A stretch of 64,000 nucleotides of DNA from Sipunculus nudus (Eukaryota > Annelida > Sipuncula > Golfingiida > Sipunculidae). Under the pieces are notes generated by a model. It had not been told where the DNA came from, ran no database searches, and was given only the letters and a program-made list of their open reading frames with translations. The translations under genes and the position numbers were made by a program. Where the stretch lies: assembly GCA_026874595.1 (NCBI GenBank), contig CM049318.1, forward strand, positions 43,688,456-43,752,455. Reading direction: 5' to 3'. Shown piece by piece: positions 25,109-35,653 of this stretch; the stretch's first letter is position 1, and each line of letters begins with the position of its first letter.

Positions 25109-25862
25109 ACCCATGTATGATGAAGCTTTAGCGAAAAGCGGGTTCTCAGAAAGCTTAAAATATGTTGAACCAACAGTGAAAAGCAAGAGAAACAGGAAAA
25201 GGAAAATAATATGGTTTAATCCACCCTACAGCCGTCATGTAAAAACCAACATTGGCAGAAAATTCATGAAACTAGTTGAAAAACACTTCCCTCAACATCA
25301 CAGGTACCACAGGTTATTCAACAGGAACAATTTGAAAATTAGCTACAGCTGTCTACCCAACATGTCTAACCTGATCAGCAAACATAATATGAAGGTTCTA
25401 AATTCTGACAATGCTGTGAATGCACCCCAAAAACAATGTAACTGCCGTAAAAAAGACGAATGTCCTATGAATGGTCAATGTCAGCTGAAATGCATTGTCT
25501 ATAAAGCAACAGTTAGAACAGACAATGACGTGAAACACTACATAGGGTGTACTGAAGGTGATTTCAAGACAAGATATAATAACCACAAGCAATCCTTTCG
25601 GAACAGATCCCACGCTAAAAACACTGAACTGTCTAAACACATTTGGTCACTAAAAGACAACAATATCAATTACAAGCTCTCCTGGGAAATATCTGCCAAG
25701 GCAGCACCTTACTTCTGTGGGACTAGGAAGTGTGATCTCTGCTTGTCTGAAAAGCTACTTATAGCTACGGCCCCCCCTGGATCATTGTTGAACTCAAGAG
25801 CTGAAATGCTCTCCAAGTGCCGCCATCAAAACAAATTCACCCTGAAATATTTTAAAACCTAG
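25109..25862 (+). pseudogene. Penelope-like RT end + complete GIY-YIG domain, inverted copy
   Basis: Plus-strand copy of the C-terminal half of the unit-1 protein, from MYDEALAKSGF to the natural end ...FTLKYFKT and stop. It holds the Cys cluster and the whole GIY-YIG nuclease but no RT catalytic motifs. The residues shared with unit 1 appear identical. The open frame upstream of 25109 is antisense to unit 3 and carries no meaning. Confidence 0.8.
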
Positions 25863-26545
25863 CATCCGTACTAATATTCAGCGTGCCCCCTTAACCCCCC
25901 CCCCCCCCCCCCAACGAGGATCCGCTGGGCAGACTCATTTGTTCAGGTAGTTGTTCTCTCACTGCTGGCTCGTGGAGTCCATTGGATGACAGGAAAGTTC
26001 TACTTTTTCCTGGTCTAATGGGCTTTACGACCTTCAGCTAGGAGACTTGCACCACTTAGTATGGGTATAGTATATTTGCTTTTTATATTTTATATTGTAT
26101 ATTTGCCTTGTATATTGTGTATTTTCACAGTATATGTGTATTTTTATCATATCATATGTATACTACTGATATGTTCACTGCTTCCAAGGCCCTATTAGAA
26201 ATCATTTCAATATGCTGATTGAGCATCCTGGTTATATCTTTGTATTATATTTACTATTTACTACATTATATAACCTCTTTGCCCTGCCCTGTTATGTTCC
26301 AGTATCGCACGTGTACCCCGACCATTCCTATTGTGCACCCGAGAACAATAGGATCAGTGTCAGTCTTTCACATGCCCCCCCCCCCCGACCCGAATCGCAC
26401 AAAGCATAATCTCGTAATCTCGTAAAGTCTCGGCTTTTCAAACCACGACGTTAGCTTCATTCTAACCACATTCACCTGATGATCGGGTCGCATCCCGTGA
26501 AACAGTCTGTTGTGAATTAACAGTGTTGTTTTTCTTCAGAGTTAT

Positions 26546-27948
26546 ACCGCTCTGGCCTAGCTTGTAGGCCATAGAGCACTTTACATCGGAGGGTAACACT
26601 ACCTTCTAAATATATAAATATATATATATATATATATGCGTTTTCACTCGCTACCCTGAGCGTTCGAAACAAGCTGCATATGCAGCATACGTATAGGTTT
26701 ATACACTACTGTATAAATTTAATCATCTGAGAAAATAATACGTACTATTCTTCTTCATAATTTTTAAGTTTTATTTTGTTTGTGTTTTAAAAAAATACTG
26801 GTTATTTTATTTTTTGGGCTGTTCCCATGGTCGGAACCCCTAGATCTGTATAAAAAAAATTTCAACCTACTATGAATGATTCCTTAGTTGAGAGATTTGA
26901 CATATCAGCCTGATACAAGACCTGTGGCGTCAGATTTGCGCAGCGTATATGCCTGCTTACTTTTCAGCAGGTATTTGACATATCAGCCTGAAATTTTGCA
27001 TCTGTATACAGCAATTTTTTAGTACTTTTTATATGTATACATGATTAATCTTAAAAACAATCAAGTACATTTCATTTATTGGTCAAGCATGTAATCAGGA
27101 AACCATTATAACTAATGTATATCCCATTGCACATGTTCGCATTATGCCTGTAGGCCTTGTTATAATATATGACACAATCATGAATGTTTCAGTGCACCTC
27201 GGTAATGTTTAGAATGTTAGATTTTGGTGTGGTTCTGCCTTATCATGAGCATCCACAAAGGCTTTTTTCCCGGGAATATTCGCAGACGTATACTAACTTA
27301 TGCACGAATGAACCTGAGAAATATGGACAAAATACGTGAATACAATCAAGTGTACGGGTACTTTTGCATAAAAGAACTGGCGGAACACATGAATGAAAAT
27401 TTGGGTTGTGGGCTACCCCAGGACAGGGACCATTCACACACAGAGGCTTTCAGGTATCACACGCCATATTTAAGATTACAGTTTACAAATTTTGAATATG
27501 AAACCTTTATCATGAAATAGGTTTGGTATTTTTTAACCATATAAGAAAGTATCCTTTGAAAGTGGGTTTATCAAATAAAATGTTTCTAAGTCAATCTAAA
27601 ATTTAAAATTTTCGATTTAACAAAAGTGATCCATGGACCATGACGCTCAGGTGACTTGAACAGTCTGTAATACTATTATGTTAGTGCAAATTACGTAAAA
27701 CACGTATATTTTGCATAATATGGTCAGCGGAGCAAAAATAAATATAATATCATTTACTTATGACACAAAAAAAGATAAACGTTTAAGGAAATAAATTTGA
27801 AGTTTATTTTTTTAAGGCTGAACTGTTATATTCTTTTTAAACAAAACTGAAGAAACCCTGAGAAAGGTTCTACTTTAAAATTCCACAGTGAATTGTCTTT
27901 CAAAATGATGTTTGAAGCTGTCAACCTATCCCATATACCCTCAACAAA

Positions 27949-27991
<43 letters not shown>

Positions 27992-28001
27992 GAGGGTGAG
28001 A

Positions 28002-28039
<38 letters not shown>

Positions 28040-28150
28040 AGAAGAAGAGAAAGAGAGACATCTTGCTTGTATCAGGCATGTATTATTGCTCCCAATTTAC
28101 CTAGGAAATGTAAAGTGTAAGTAACCGAAGCCCTAACGGATGCCTCAGAC
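26546..28150. other. Right interior of the 12.9-kb insertion, no recognised gene
   Basis: A 98-codon open frame at 27224-27520 has no family I recognise and lacks supporting signals. 'atgtatatcccattgcaca' with 'cctgtaggccttgtt' (about 27116-27161) recurs at 39543-39590, and 'gatatatcagcctgaaat'-type blocks occur in both places, so this is a repeat family. A (TA)n and (GA)n microsatellite occupies 27954-28042. Confidence 0.45.
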
Positions 28151-28199
28151 CGTCCGTTATTAACGAGAGGAAAAAGGGACCAATAGCGAAGGTAATTAA

Positions 28200-28400
28200 C
28201 TAACGAAAGCTTCGAGATACCTTAGTTAAGATTAACGAACAGATTCCGAGTTCGTTAATGCTCTCGTTACGCTTCCGATAGCTTCGAGATACCGGCCGAA
28301 CTAACGAAAGCTTCGAGATAACGGAGTTAAGATTAACGAACAGAATCCGAGTTCGTTAAGCTCTCGTTACGCTTCCGATAGCTTCGAGATACAGGGCCCT
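28200..28400 (+). repeat. Subterminal repeats at the right end of the 12.9-kb insertion
   Basis: Two ~100-bp tandem units each carry 'aacgaaagcttcgagata', 'agattaacgaacag', 'ccgagttcgtta' and 'ctctcgttacgcttccgata'. They end in the terminal 'gcttcgagatacagggccct'. The left end (15529-15670) has fewer, more diverged counterparts. Repeated subterminal motifs are commonly transposase-binding sites; that role is inferred. Confidence 0.6.
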
Positions 28401-30366
28401 AGGTTCGCTAGAAAGGTCGCAATAATTCGTCTGAACCCCTTATGGCAGCTGGGATTCCGATACCTCTGGACCCCTCCTCTCGATCCACTTCTGCCCTGGA
28501 TGGACGTTTCACATTTAAAGTTAAAACGCATACTGAAACATTCAGAATGGCTCTAAAAATAGCTGCCACAATGACAAAAAAAGGCGATTTCTATCGTTTT
28601 ATACTAGTCATTATAAATATAAATATACATATTTTATGGGAACAACGTGTTTGAGTTCAAATAGAACCATTCATCTTTAACGCGCATTTTCAGCTAGTAG
28701 TCGGCAGCGTTATGCAAAATCTGTACGGCCTTTGCCTCGTGAGAAATATTTTTAAATTGCTTGACATAGACCAACTTCTCTGAATAATTTTTAAATGGTG
28801 CAAGTATGGGATCTTGCCCCCCCCCCCCCCCCCCCCCAATCAGGGGATACTTAACTTTGATTAGCCGAGTTGCTGCACGGATATGTTGTGATGTCAGCCA
28901 GCTATTCTCACTTACAAGTACATCCCTATTTGAAGTTGTTAACTTTAACTGGCTGATCCATAAATCTGTCCTGTTAAGCTCATCATTGATGTCAACACTG
29001 TCCTCAATGGAAAAACGTGGGTTTTGGATATGAGTTAATTTATCTGGTTGGCTTTACGGACTTGTTTGAAGAGATTGGAACAACCGCGCACTGCGTACAT
29101 GTACATTGATGTAGTATCATCTTCGAGTTTGTTTACACCAGGAAACCAAACTTTTGTTCGTAGGAGCTGTTTGGTTCGAACAATACCTTAATGACCTTCG
29201 TGGGCCAACTGAATCACTCTGCTCTGCAGTGACTTTGGAATAACTATACGGTTGTTGTTTAACACAATGAAATTATCACGGTCTTGATCATTGTCAACTA
29301 TGGTCAGATCATTTCGTACTGTGTGTAGCACATTAAAATCTTTCAAGTTGACATCTGACATTTGTTTTGCTTTATGCCAGTTACCACTCTGAAGAGCGAA
29401 TTTTACTGCCTGTTGTGTAGGATCAAGTTTGCTTGTGATCTCAACTTCTTGAAGTGAGGGAGCTAATGGCATAGCTTGATTTGCGAGGAAATGTACGTAC
29501 TGATCTGCCATTTTATCACTTGCACGAGTCACATAAGGATTTCGAGACATAAAGTCAGCCGGGTTGTTTTTACCAGGTCGGTAGATTACGTTGAATTTGT
29601 ACTCGGAGAGACGAAGACTCCATCGTTCAATTCTAGCTGCAGGTTTTGAGTATGGATTGTTCAAGATTAGTTCCAGGGGTTTATGATCGGTCACAAGATC
29701 AAAATCTGCTCCATATATGTATGTATGGAAATGTTCACACCCCCAAACAATACCTAGCGCTTCTCGTTCCGTTTGTGAATATCGACGTTCTACGTCTGTG
29801 AGCGCTCTGCTTCCATATGCTAACGGTCTATATGAACCTTCAGTTTGACACTGCAGCAGGATTGCAGCTACACCTACAGGGCTTGCATCCACAACGAGTT
29901 CAGTTTTCAAGTTCGGGTCAAAGTAGGCAAGAGCTTCACTGCTGGCAAGTGTTTGCTTCAACTTATCAAATGTGTTTTGTTCTTGTTCAGTCCATCGCCA
30001 TTTTGTTTGCTGCCTTGTGAGGTTACGGATTGGTTCTGAAATAGTTGAATTATCCGGAATGAATCGGGACAGGTAATTTGTCATTCCAAGAAAGCTTCTG
30101 GCTTCGGTTGGCGATGTTGATGGTTTTGTCTGTTTGATGGCTTCAACTTTTGTGTTGTCAGATGCGATTCCATTCATGTTGAACACGAAGCCGAAGAATG
30201 TCACTTCGTCCTTGTGGAATTCACACTTATTTGCATTTAATGTTAAGCCATGCTGTTCAAGTCTCTGAAACACAGCTTCAAGGTTCTGATCATGTTCATC
30301 TTGATTGGCACCAAATACAATGATGTCATCCCATACATTAATGACACCCTTAAGTCCACTCAAAAC
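28401..30366 (-). repeat. Segment Y, inverted duplicate of 35651-37799
   Basis: Contains the 3' part of gypsy-1 pol (minus strand), an Ulp1-like fragment and flanking DNA. The partner copy is plus-oriented. The two differ by about 5 residues in ~385 codons of RT/RNase H. This copy has a ~217-bp deletion after the integrase zinc-finger start (near 29120), and its 21-base C run (28817-28837) is GGGCGGGGG-type in the partner. Confidence 0.85.
28715..29100 (-). pseudogene. Ulp1-like cysteine protease fragment, copy 1
   Basis: A minus-strand fragment of about 120 codons, also present at 37130-37507 where it is uninterrupted. It contains ENSWLTSQHIRAATRLIK and AVQILHNA, reminiscent of the part of Ulp1/C48-type domains just before the catalytic His-Trp ('WL-D-HI-A' and 'QI-H'). 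Both copies stop right after this point, so no catalytic residue is present. The 21-base C run at 28817-28837 disrupts this copy. Such domains occur in host SUMO proteases and inside large DNA transposons; the origin here is unknown and the family call is tentative. Confidence 0.4.
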
Positions 30367-31330
30367 TTTAGAGATAACATCTTGAAATATTTCTGATGCA
30401 CAGTTCACACCGAATACTAAGCGTTTAAATCTTCTCAAGCCTAGCGGTGATGCAAGAGTTGTGAAATAACGCGATTCTTCATGCAGTTCTAGTTGATAAT
30501 ATGCTTGATTCATGTCAAGTTTTGAGAATACAGCAGCACCATTCAGATCAGCAATCAGGTTATCTAGGTGTGGTGTAATATGTCTGGTCCTCTGAATGGC
30601 TGTGTTCGGTGCACGCATGTCTAAACACAAACGAATGTCCTCAGGGTTTTTCGGTTTGGGTACACAGACTAGCGGTACTACCCAGGGTGTTGGGCCTTCA
30701 ACTGGCTCTATCAAGTCCTGTTCTTCCATTTGTCTGAGTTTGTCACATATTTTCTGTCTTAAATGAAATGGTTTTCTGCGATAAGTTTGTGCAACTGGTT
30801 TGACTGTTGGATCCACACTAAGTTTAATCTGTGTATCTTTGAGCTTTCCAATACCTGTTAATAACTTAGGATGTTTCAATTTGTATGTTTGCACTGTCGG
30901 CTGCACTTCAAGCTAGTTGATTGTGTTTACAATTCCCAGTTCCAGAGCTGTCTGATATCCTATCAGTGATCCTGATTCGCTGCTGGATACCAGGAATGTA
31001 GCGATTGTGATTTTGTGTTCAATCGCAGTTGTAAATTCACCAAGAATTGGAATTTGTTTGTCAGATCCATATGGGAACACTTTTGTTCTGGATGTTTTTA
31101 GCTGAGGTTTCTGTATGGTATTATAACCAGTGTGGTCAATTACATTGACACTAGCACCAGTGTCAACTAACACATCAAGTTCATGATCAGCTATTGTTAT
31201 TGATGTACAAGGTAACTGATTATTCTGCTCAGTTTTGAGTTTAAAGCAAAGCTCAGGGCTTTCATCAGAGTCAGAATCACTAGATTCACTGTTTGTTACA
31301 GTTAAGCTTGATGTCTGTATTTGGTTAAGA
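29188..31330 (-). pseudogene. Gypsy-1 pol: protease, reverse transcriptase, RNase H
   Basis: One frame from about 31330 down to 29188, broken only by a TAG at 30913-30915. It overlaps the gag end in the -1 frame, the usual gypsy arrangement for frameshifted Gag-Pol. The aspartic protease shows VDTGASVNVI near 31165. After the TAG, 572 codons carry RT: FSKLDMNQAYY (motif A Asp, ~131), CASEIFQ (motif B region) and VWDDIIVFG (~191-199), where Trp takes the place of the usual Tyr/aliphatic before DD. RNase H follows with VVDASPVG (~338), TEREAL (~379) and TDHKPLE (~406). A TAA at 29188 ends the frame just as the integrase HHCC finger begins (QLAHEGH); the integrase core is missing downstream. Close to intact up to RNase H. 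Confidence 0.85.
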
Positions 31331-32404
31331 GATTGTTTGTTTCATGTCTCTGTTTGTTGGTATACTGGTTTGTTACGCCATGTTGGTTAGTTTGTTTAGC
31401 TGGTTTCTTTCCTCCCCAACATACAGAAGCAAAGTGGTTTTGTTTTCCACACTTGTGGCAAGTTTTACCTTTCGCAGGACGCGTGCTGGAGTGAGGGTAA
31501 GATCCTCCGCAAAAGTAGCATGTAACTGGTTTATCAGGCTTGAACTGACTGCTTGATGTTTGTTTTTGTTTGTGAGATTTAGTTTTGATCATTTGCACTC
31601 TTACTGGATTATTCTGTGATGTAATGTTCATTTCTCGGAGTTGGTTACCTACCGCTTCAGAAGTTCTGGCTGCTGACAGCAATGTGCTGAGGTCATAGCC
31701 TTGCTCCAATGCTTGTCTCTTTAGCTTTGATGAGGAGCATTTCTGTATGATTTGGCTTTTAATCTCAGAGTTAATGTCACTGAAAGCACATCCTGATGAT
31801 AATTGTTTCAATCTAGTATGGAATTCATCAATGGATTCTCCATCAAGTTGATATGCAGTGCGAAACTTGTATCGGCAGAACTCTTTGTTTTTCTCTGGGT
31901 TGAAATATTTTGTTAGTGCTGACACAGCCTTATCATAATCAGAACTGTCACCAGTTTCAGATTCAGATAATGTTTGGAATATTGACTGTGTTTCTGGTCC
32001 AGCATTATGCAAGAGCATGCCTCTCTTACGCCGATTGATTTTCTTGTTAGCGGCTAGCACGTCGTCACCGTTGCGTGGAGGTACGGGTGCTGGAATTAAC
32101 TCTAGGGCTTCAAACAAATATGAGAGTCCGTTCAGCCAAGCTTCCCATCGAGCCCCCTTTGAGCATTATTGGTTGCGTCAAAACGCTCATAATGAGGCAG
32201 AGCTGCTGCCATTTCGTTTACTGAATGTTTTAACAAATGTCCAGAGAAGAACTGACGATCACGACATCGTATGAGTTCATAAGTTAACGGAGAAAGTTCG
32301 TACTCAGCCCCTGACTGGGCGATAATAAGATTTCTTGAGCCTGCCGCTGTTAGAGCGAGGATAATGTACACAAACACGAGACTGACAGCGGTCAATCTGT
32401 ACAT
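31302..32404 (-). pseudogene. Gypsy-1 gag with one frameshift
   Basis: Structural protein of the retrotransposon particle. The likely start is Met at 32212 (MAAALPHYERFD); an upstream Met at 32404 would add a hydrophobic leader (LTAVSLVFVYIILALTAAG). A one-base change in a G run near 32153 breaks the frame between ...NNAQRG and the conserved RWEAWLNGLSYLFEA stretch. The second frame (32117-31302) contains the capsid-like region with RYKFRTAYQLDGESIDEFHT and ends in a zinc knuckle, CHKCGKQNHFASVC (CX2CX4HX4C), preceded by CYFCGGSYPHS. It overlaps pol by about 30 bases. Confidence 0.8.
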
Positions 32405-32423
32405 TAATGGGTTGTTTCGGGTT

Positions 32424-32440
32424 TTATCCGTCGTCGCCAA
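32424..32440 (-). other. Gypsy-1 primer-binding site
   Basis: Immediately inside the LTR end (ACACGACA) the minus strand reads TTGGCGACGACGGATAA. Gypsy-3 has TTGGCGACG at the same structural position (48161). Placement right after an LTR ending in CA supports a tRNA primer site; the tRNA was not identified. Confidence 0.6.
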
Positions 32441-34440
32441 TGTCGTGTTCTGTTAGAACGTGTTTTAAATAATGGATTGTTGAAAGAATGACGAGGCTGG
32501 TCTTTGCTTGGCGCACTTTATTCAGTTCACTTGCTTAACACTAGGTGCCGTAAAAACGGTCATGATGCCGTATATCTGACATGTCATAAAATTACAAATC
32601 ATACATAACAAACTTGTATATGACACATATGTGCAACGTTCATGGAAAAAGAAGATGTAGGAAGACATCAAGCAACATTTAAATACAGGAGCTACCGGTT
32701 TTTAAGCTTTTTTGACCAGATCGCGACATCGCTGTCGAGGCTGGTGTCCTGAATTGGGTCAGCGGATTACCGCATGTGTGCGATCACTGAACCGCGACGC
32801 GCCAAGCGAACATGTGCGTGTGAGGTCATCCCGGCCTTAGTTAAAACACTGCTTTTATTAAATTATTATTAATCTTACGTTTTTGTGTCAGCTTTAAATT
32901 CATTCTTGCAGGTTTTTATTAAGTTACCCCGAGCGATTGTTTTTGTATCATTCATGACACATATATGTTGACGGACGGACAAAAAAACTGGTTTTAAATT
33001 CGTTGTCATAAAGGTGATTATATAAGAGATTATACATATTTCTTAACAATATGTTTTTACCTTTAAAAAATTGGCTTGGATGTTTTCATAACGTTAACCT
33101 GGTGAAACCCCGCTTGCCTGATAAAATTAAGCTGTTTCGTGCAGTCGAAAACCGCTCCGCCGCGAAAGGGTTCTCTTTAAGTTTAATAAAAACATTAATG
33201 CACCCTTGATCATGTAAAATTGATTTAATCATTAAAGCAAGAACACCCGTAATTATCTAAATAAACATTACAACATCTGCATTCTCTCATTCTCTCATTC
33301 TCTCTCTCTCTCTCTCTCTCTCTTTGTGAATATGAAATGCATTATATGATATTACAAAATAAAGTTATTAAATGAAACAAGACATATAGGATCCATGAAA
33401 ATTAAATTAACTCTCTCTTTCCGTCTTTTCCCTCTTATTCTGACTCTCATTTTTTTCTTTTTATCTCTCTCATTCATGCAATCTCTCTCATTCCTTCATC
33501 CATTCTTTCTTTCTTTTCTTTTCTTTCTTTCTCTCATTCATTCTTTCTATCTCTCCCTCTCTGTATATGAAATTGATTTTGCAATATTAGACTCCTTACA
33601 TATATCGTTATCGAACAAAATAGGTTATTAAATAAGAAAAGTCTTGGATCCATGAAAATTAAATTAGCTCTCTCTCTCTCTCTCATTCTTTCTAATATTC
33701 TTTCTCTCTCTCTCTCTCTCTCTCATTAATTCATTCATTAATTTATTCTTCCAATCTTTCTTCCTGTTTTTCTCGCTAAATATATCGTTATCAGACAAAA
33801 TAAAGTTATTAACCATAAAAAATTTAACCATTAAAATTAATTTAACTATATCTCTCTCTCGCCAAATATATATCATCGGACAAAATAAAGTTATTAAATG
33901 AGACAAGTCTGGGATTCATTATAATTAATTTAACTCTTTCTCTCATTCTCTCTTTCTCTAATTCTATCTCTAATTCTTTCTCCTCTATCTCATTCATTCA
34001 TTTATTATTTCATTCTTTCTCTGAGTTGGTATCGCAAGGTAGCTTTGTCTTTATATGTTGCAAATGACAATATCAGTTTACGCAGTGTACTAAGGCCTAT
34101 GTTGCCAATATTTAATGTTTATGCATGCTGGCTCAAAAGGGTCAAGTAAAGAGTGATATCTTCTAATTTCTTCTGTGGTACTTTCTTTATTTTTCAGCAC
34201 AATGAGAGAGAGAGAGAGAGAGAGGGGGGGGGAGTTAATTTAATTTTCATGAATCCCAGACTTGTCTCATTTAATAACTTTATTTTCTCATATAACGATG
34301 TATATGCCGAGAGAAAAGAGTGCATGAATGAATGAGAGATAGAGAGGAAGAGAGAAATAATGAGACGGAAAGAGTGTTATTTTAATTTTTAATTGATCCC
34401 AGACTTGTCTCATTTAATAACAATATTTTGTCCGATAACG

Positions 34441-34514
<74 letters not shown>

Positions 34515-34576
34515 AGAGAGCGAGAAGGGAAGAATGAATTAATGAATGAATGAATGAATGAGAGGGAAAAAGAAAG

Positions 34577-34618
<42 letters not shown>

Positions 34619-35644
34619 AGAGAGAGTTCATTCAATTTTGATGGATCTTATTTAATAACTTTTTCCGATAACGATATATATGGAGAGAAAGAATAAATGA
34701 AGGAATGAGAGGTTGAATGAGAGATAAAACGAAAAAATGAGAACAAGGATGGGAGAGAGACGGAAAGAGATCGTTAATTTAATTTTCATGGTTCCCATGA
34801 CCTGTTTCATTTAACAAATTAGATTTGTCCGATAACGGTATATGTAAGTCGTCTAATATTGCATAATTAGACTCATAAACACAGATGGAGAGAGAAGATA
34901 AAGGAGAGATAAAATAAGGGAACGAGAAAGAAAGAAAGACCGAATAAATGAATGAATGAATGAATGAATTTATTAATTAAAAAATGAGTTTAATTTTCAT
35001 GAATCCCAGACTTGTTTCATTTAATAGCTTTAATTATATCACGCAAGCGGGGTTTCCCCAGGTTAACGTGATGAAAACATCCAAGCTAACATTTAAACGT
35101 AAAAAATATTGTTAAGGAATATGTATAATCTCATATAATCACCTTAATGACAACAAATTTAAAACTAGTTTTTTTGTCCGTCCGTCAACATATATGTGTC
35201 ATGAATGATGCAAAAACAATCGCTCGGGGTAACTTAATAAAAACCTGCAAGAATGAATTTAAAGCTGACACAAAAACGTTAGATTAATAATAATTTAATA
35301 AAAGCAGTGTTTTAACTAAGGCCGGGAGGGCCTCACATACACAAGTTCGCTTGGAGCGTCGCGGTTCAGTGATCGCACACATGCGGTAATCCGCTGACCC
35401 AATTCAGGACACCAGCCTCGACAGCGATGTCGCGATCTGGTCAAAAATGCTTAAAACCGGTAGCTCCTGTATTTAAATTTTGCTTGATGTCTTCCTACAT
35501 CTTCTTTTCCATGACCGTTGCATATATGAACCGTACTGGGTCATTTTCGACCGTTAACGCTCACACACGGATATCTGGGGACCCGGATATTTGGTGAGCA
35601 GATATTTGGGAAGCGGATAACTGGGAAGCGGATAGCCGGGCCTG
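32441..35644 (-). mobile_element. Gypsy-1 5' LTR, copy B, with fold-back insert
   Basis: Upstream LTR of the minus-strand gypsy-1, read from 35644 to 32441. It is the inverted equivalent of 10307-13939, including the five-unit minisatellite and the microsatellite-rich fold-back (arms about 32625-33300 and 35030-35528). Its upstream fold-back arm is shortened: 'cttgcgtgatataatt' joins directly to a motif copy at about 35032, a deletion of roughly 0.45 kb against copy A. A (TA)n tract spans 34443-34512. A matching 3' LTR was not found left of the pol gene. Confidence 0.65.
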
Positions 35645-35653
35645 AACCGGGTT

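Larger units (their letters stand above)
20828..26545. mobile_element. Penelope-like composite: tandem partial units plus inverted copy
   Basis: Left arm 20828-22264 and right arm 25109-26545 are reverse complements of equal length (1437 bp). Each holds the element's end region and the C-terminal half of an RT/GIY-YIG protein. Between them a 1280-bp unit repeats head to tail on the minus strand, with boundaries near 23085 and 24365; the last unit is cut by the inversion at 25108/25109. The arms lie next to (TA)n tracts (about 20789-20827 and 26610-26637). Head-to-tail and inverted partial copies are a known habit of Penelope-like elements. Arms and units are nearly identical, so the structure is very recent or an assembly artefact. 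Confidence 0.7.
15529..28400. mobile_element. 12.9-kb insertion with 20-bp terminal inverted repeats
   Basis: The left end reads AGGGGCCAGTATCTCGAAGC. The right end, on the reverse strand from 28400, reads AGGGCCCTGTATCTCGAAGC, matching at 18 of 20 positions. Further 'tatctcgaagc' or 'gcttcgagata' copies lie subterminally (15632; 28210, 28282, 28312). In the inverted copy of this locus the flanks are joined directly at 37800-37801 (segment X next to the gypsy-1-side segment), with just two bases between them. That copy therefore preserves an unoccupied site. No transposase was recognised inside; the interior holds a hAT-type MITE and a Penelope-like composite. No clear target duplication is seen, so superfamily is undetermined. 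Confidence 0.6.

Noticed and set aside
25014-25110. Start of the 282-codon plus-strand frame before 25109
   Set aside because: The residues before MYDEALAK are antisense to unit 3; the frame reads through the inversion point by chance.
21511-25862. Host gene with RT domain (telomerase-like)
   Set aside because: Multiple tandem and inverted copies, a GIY-YIG C-terminus and frameshifts identify a Penelope-like element; no telomerase-specific domain seen.
27224-27520. 98-codon open frame as a gene
   Set aside because: No recognisable family, no conserved partner in the window, and length compatible with chance in this DNA.
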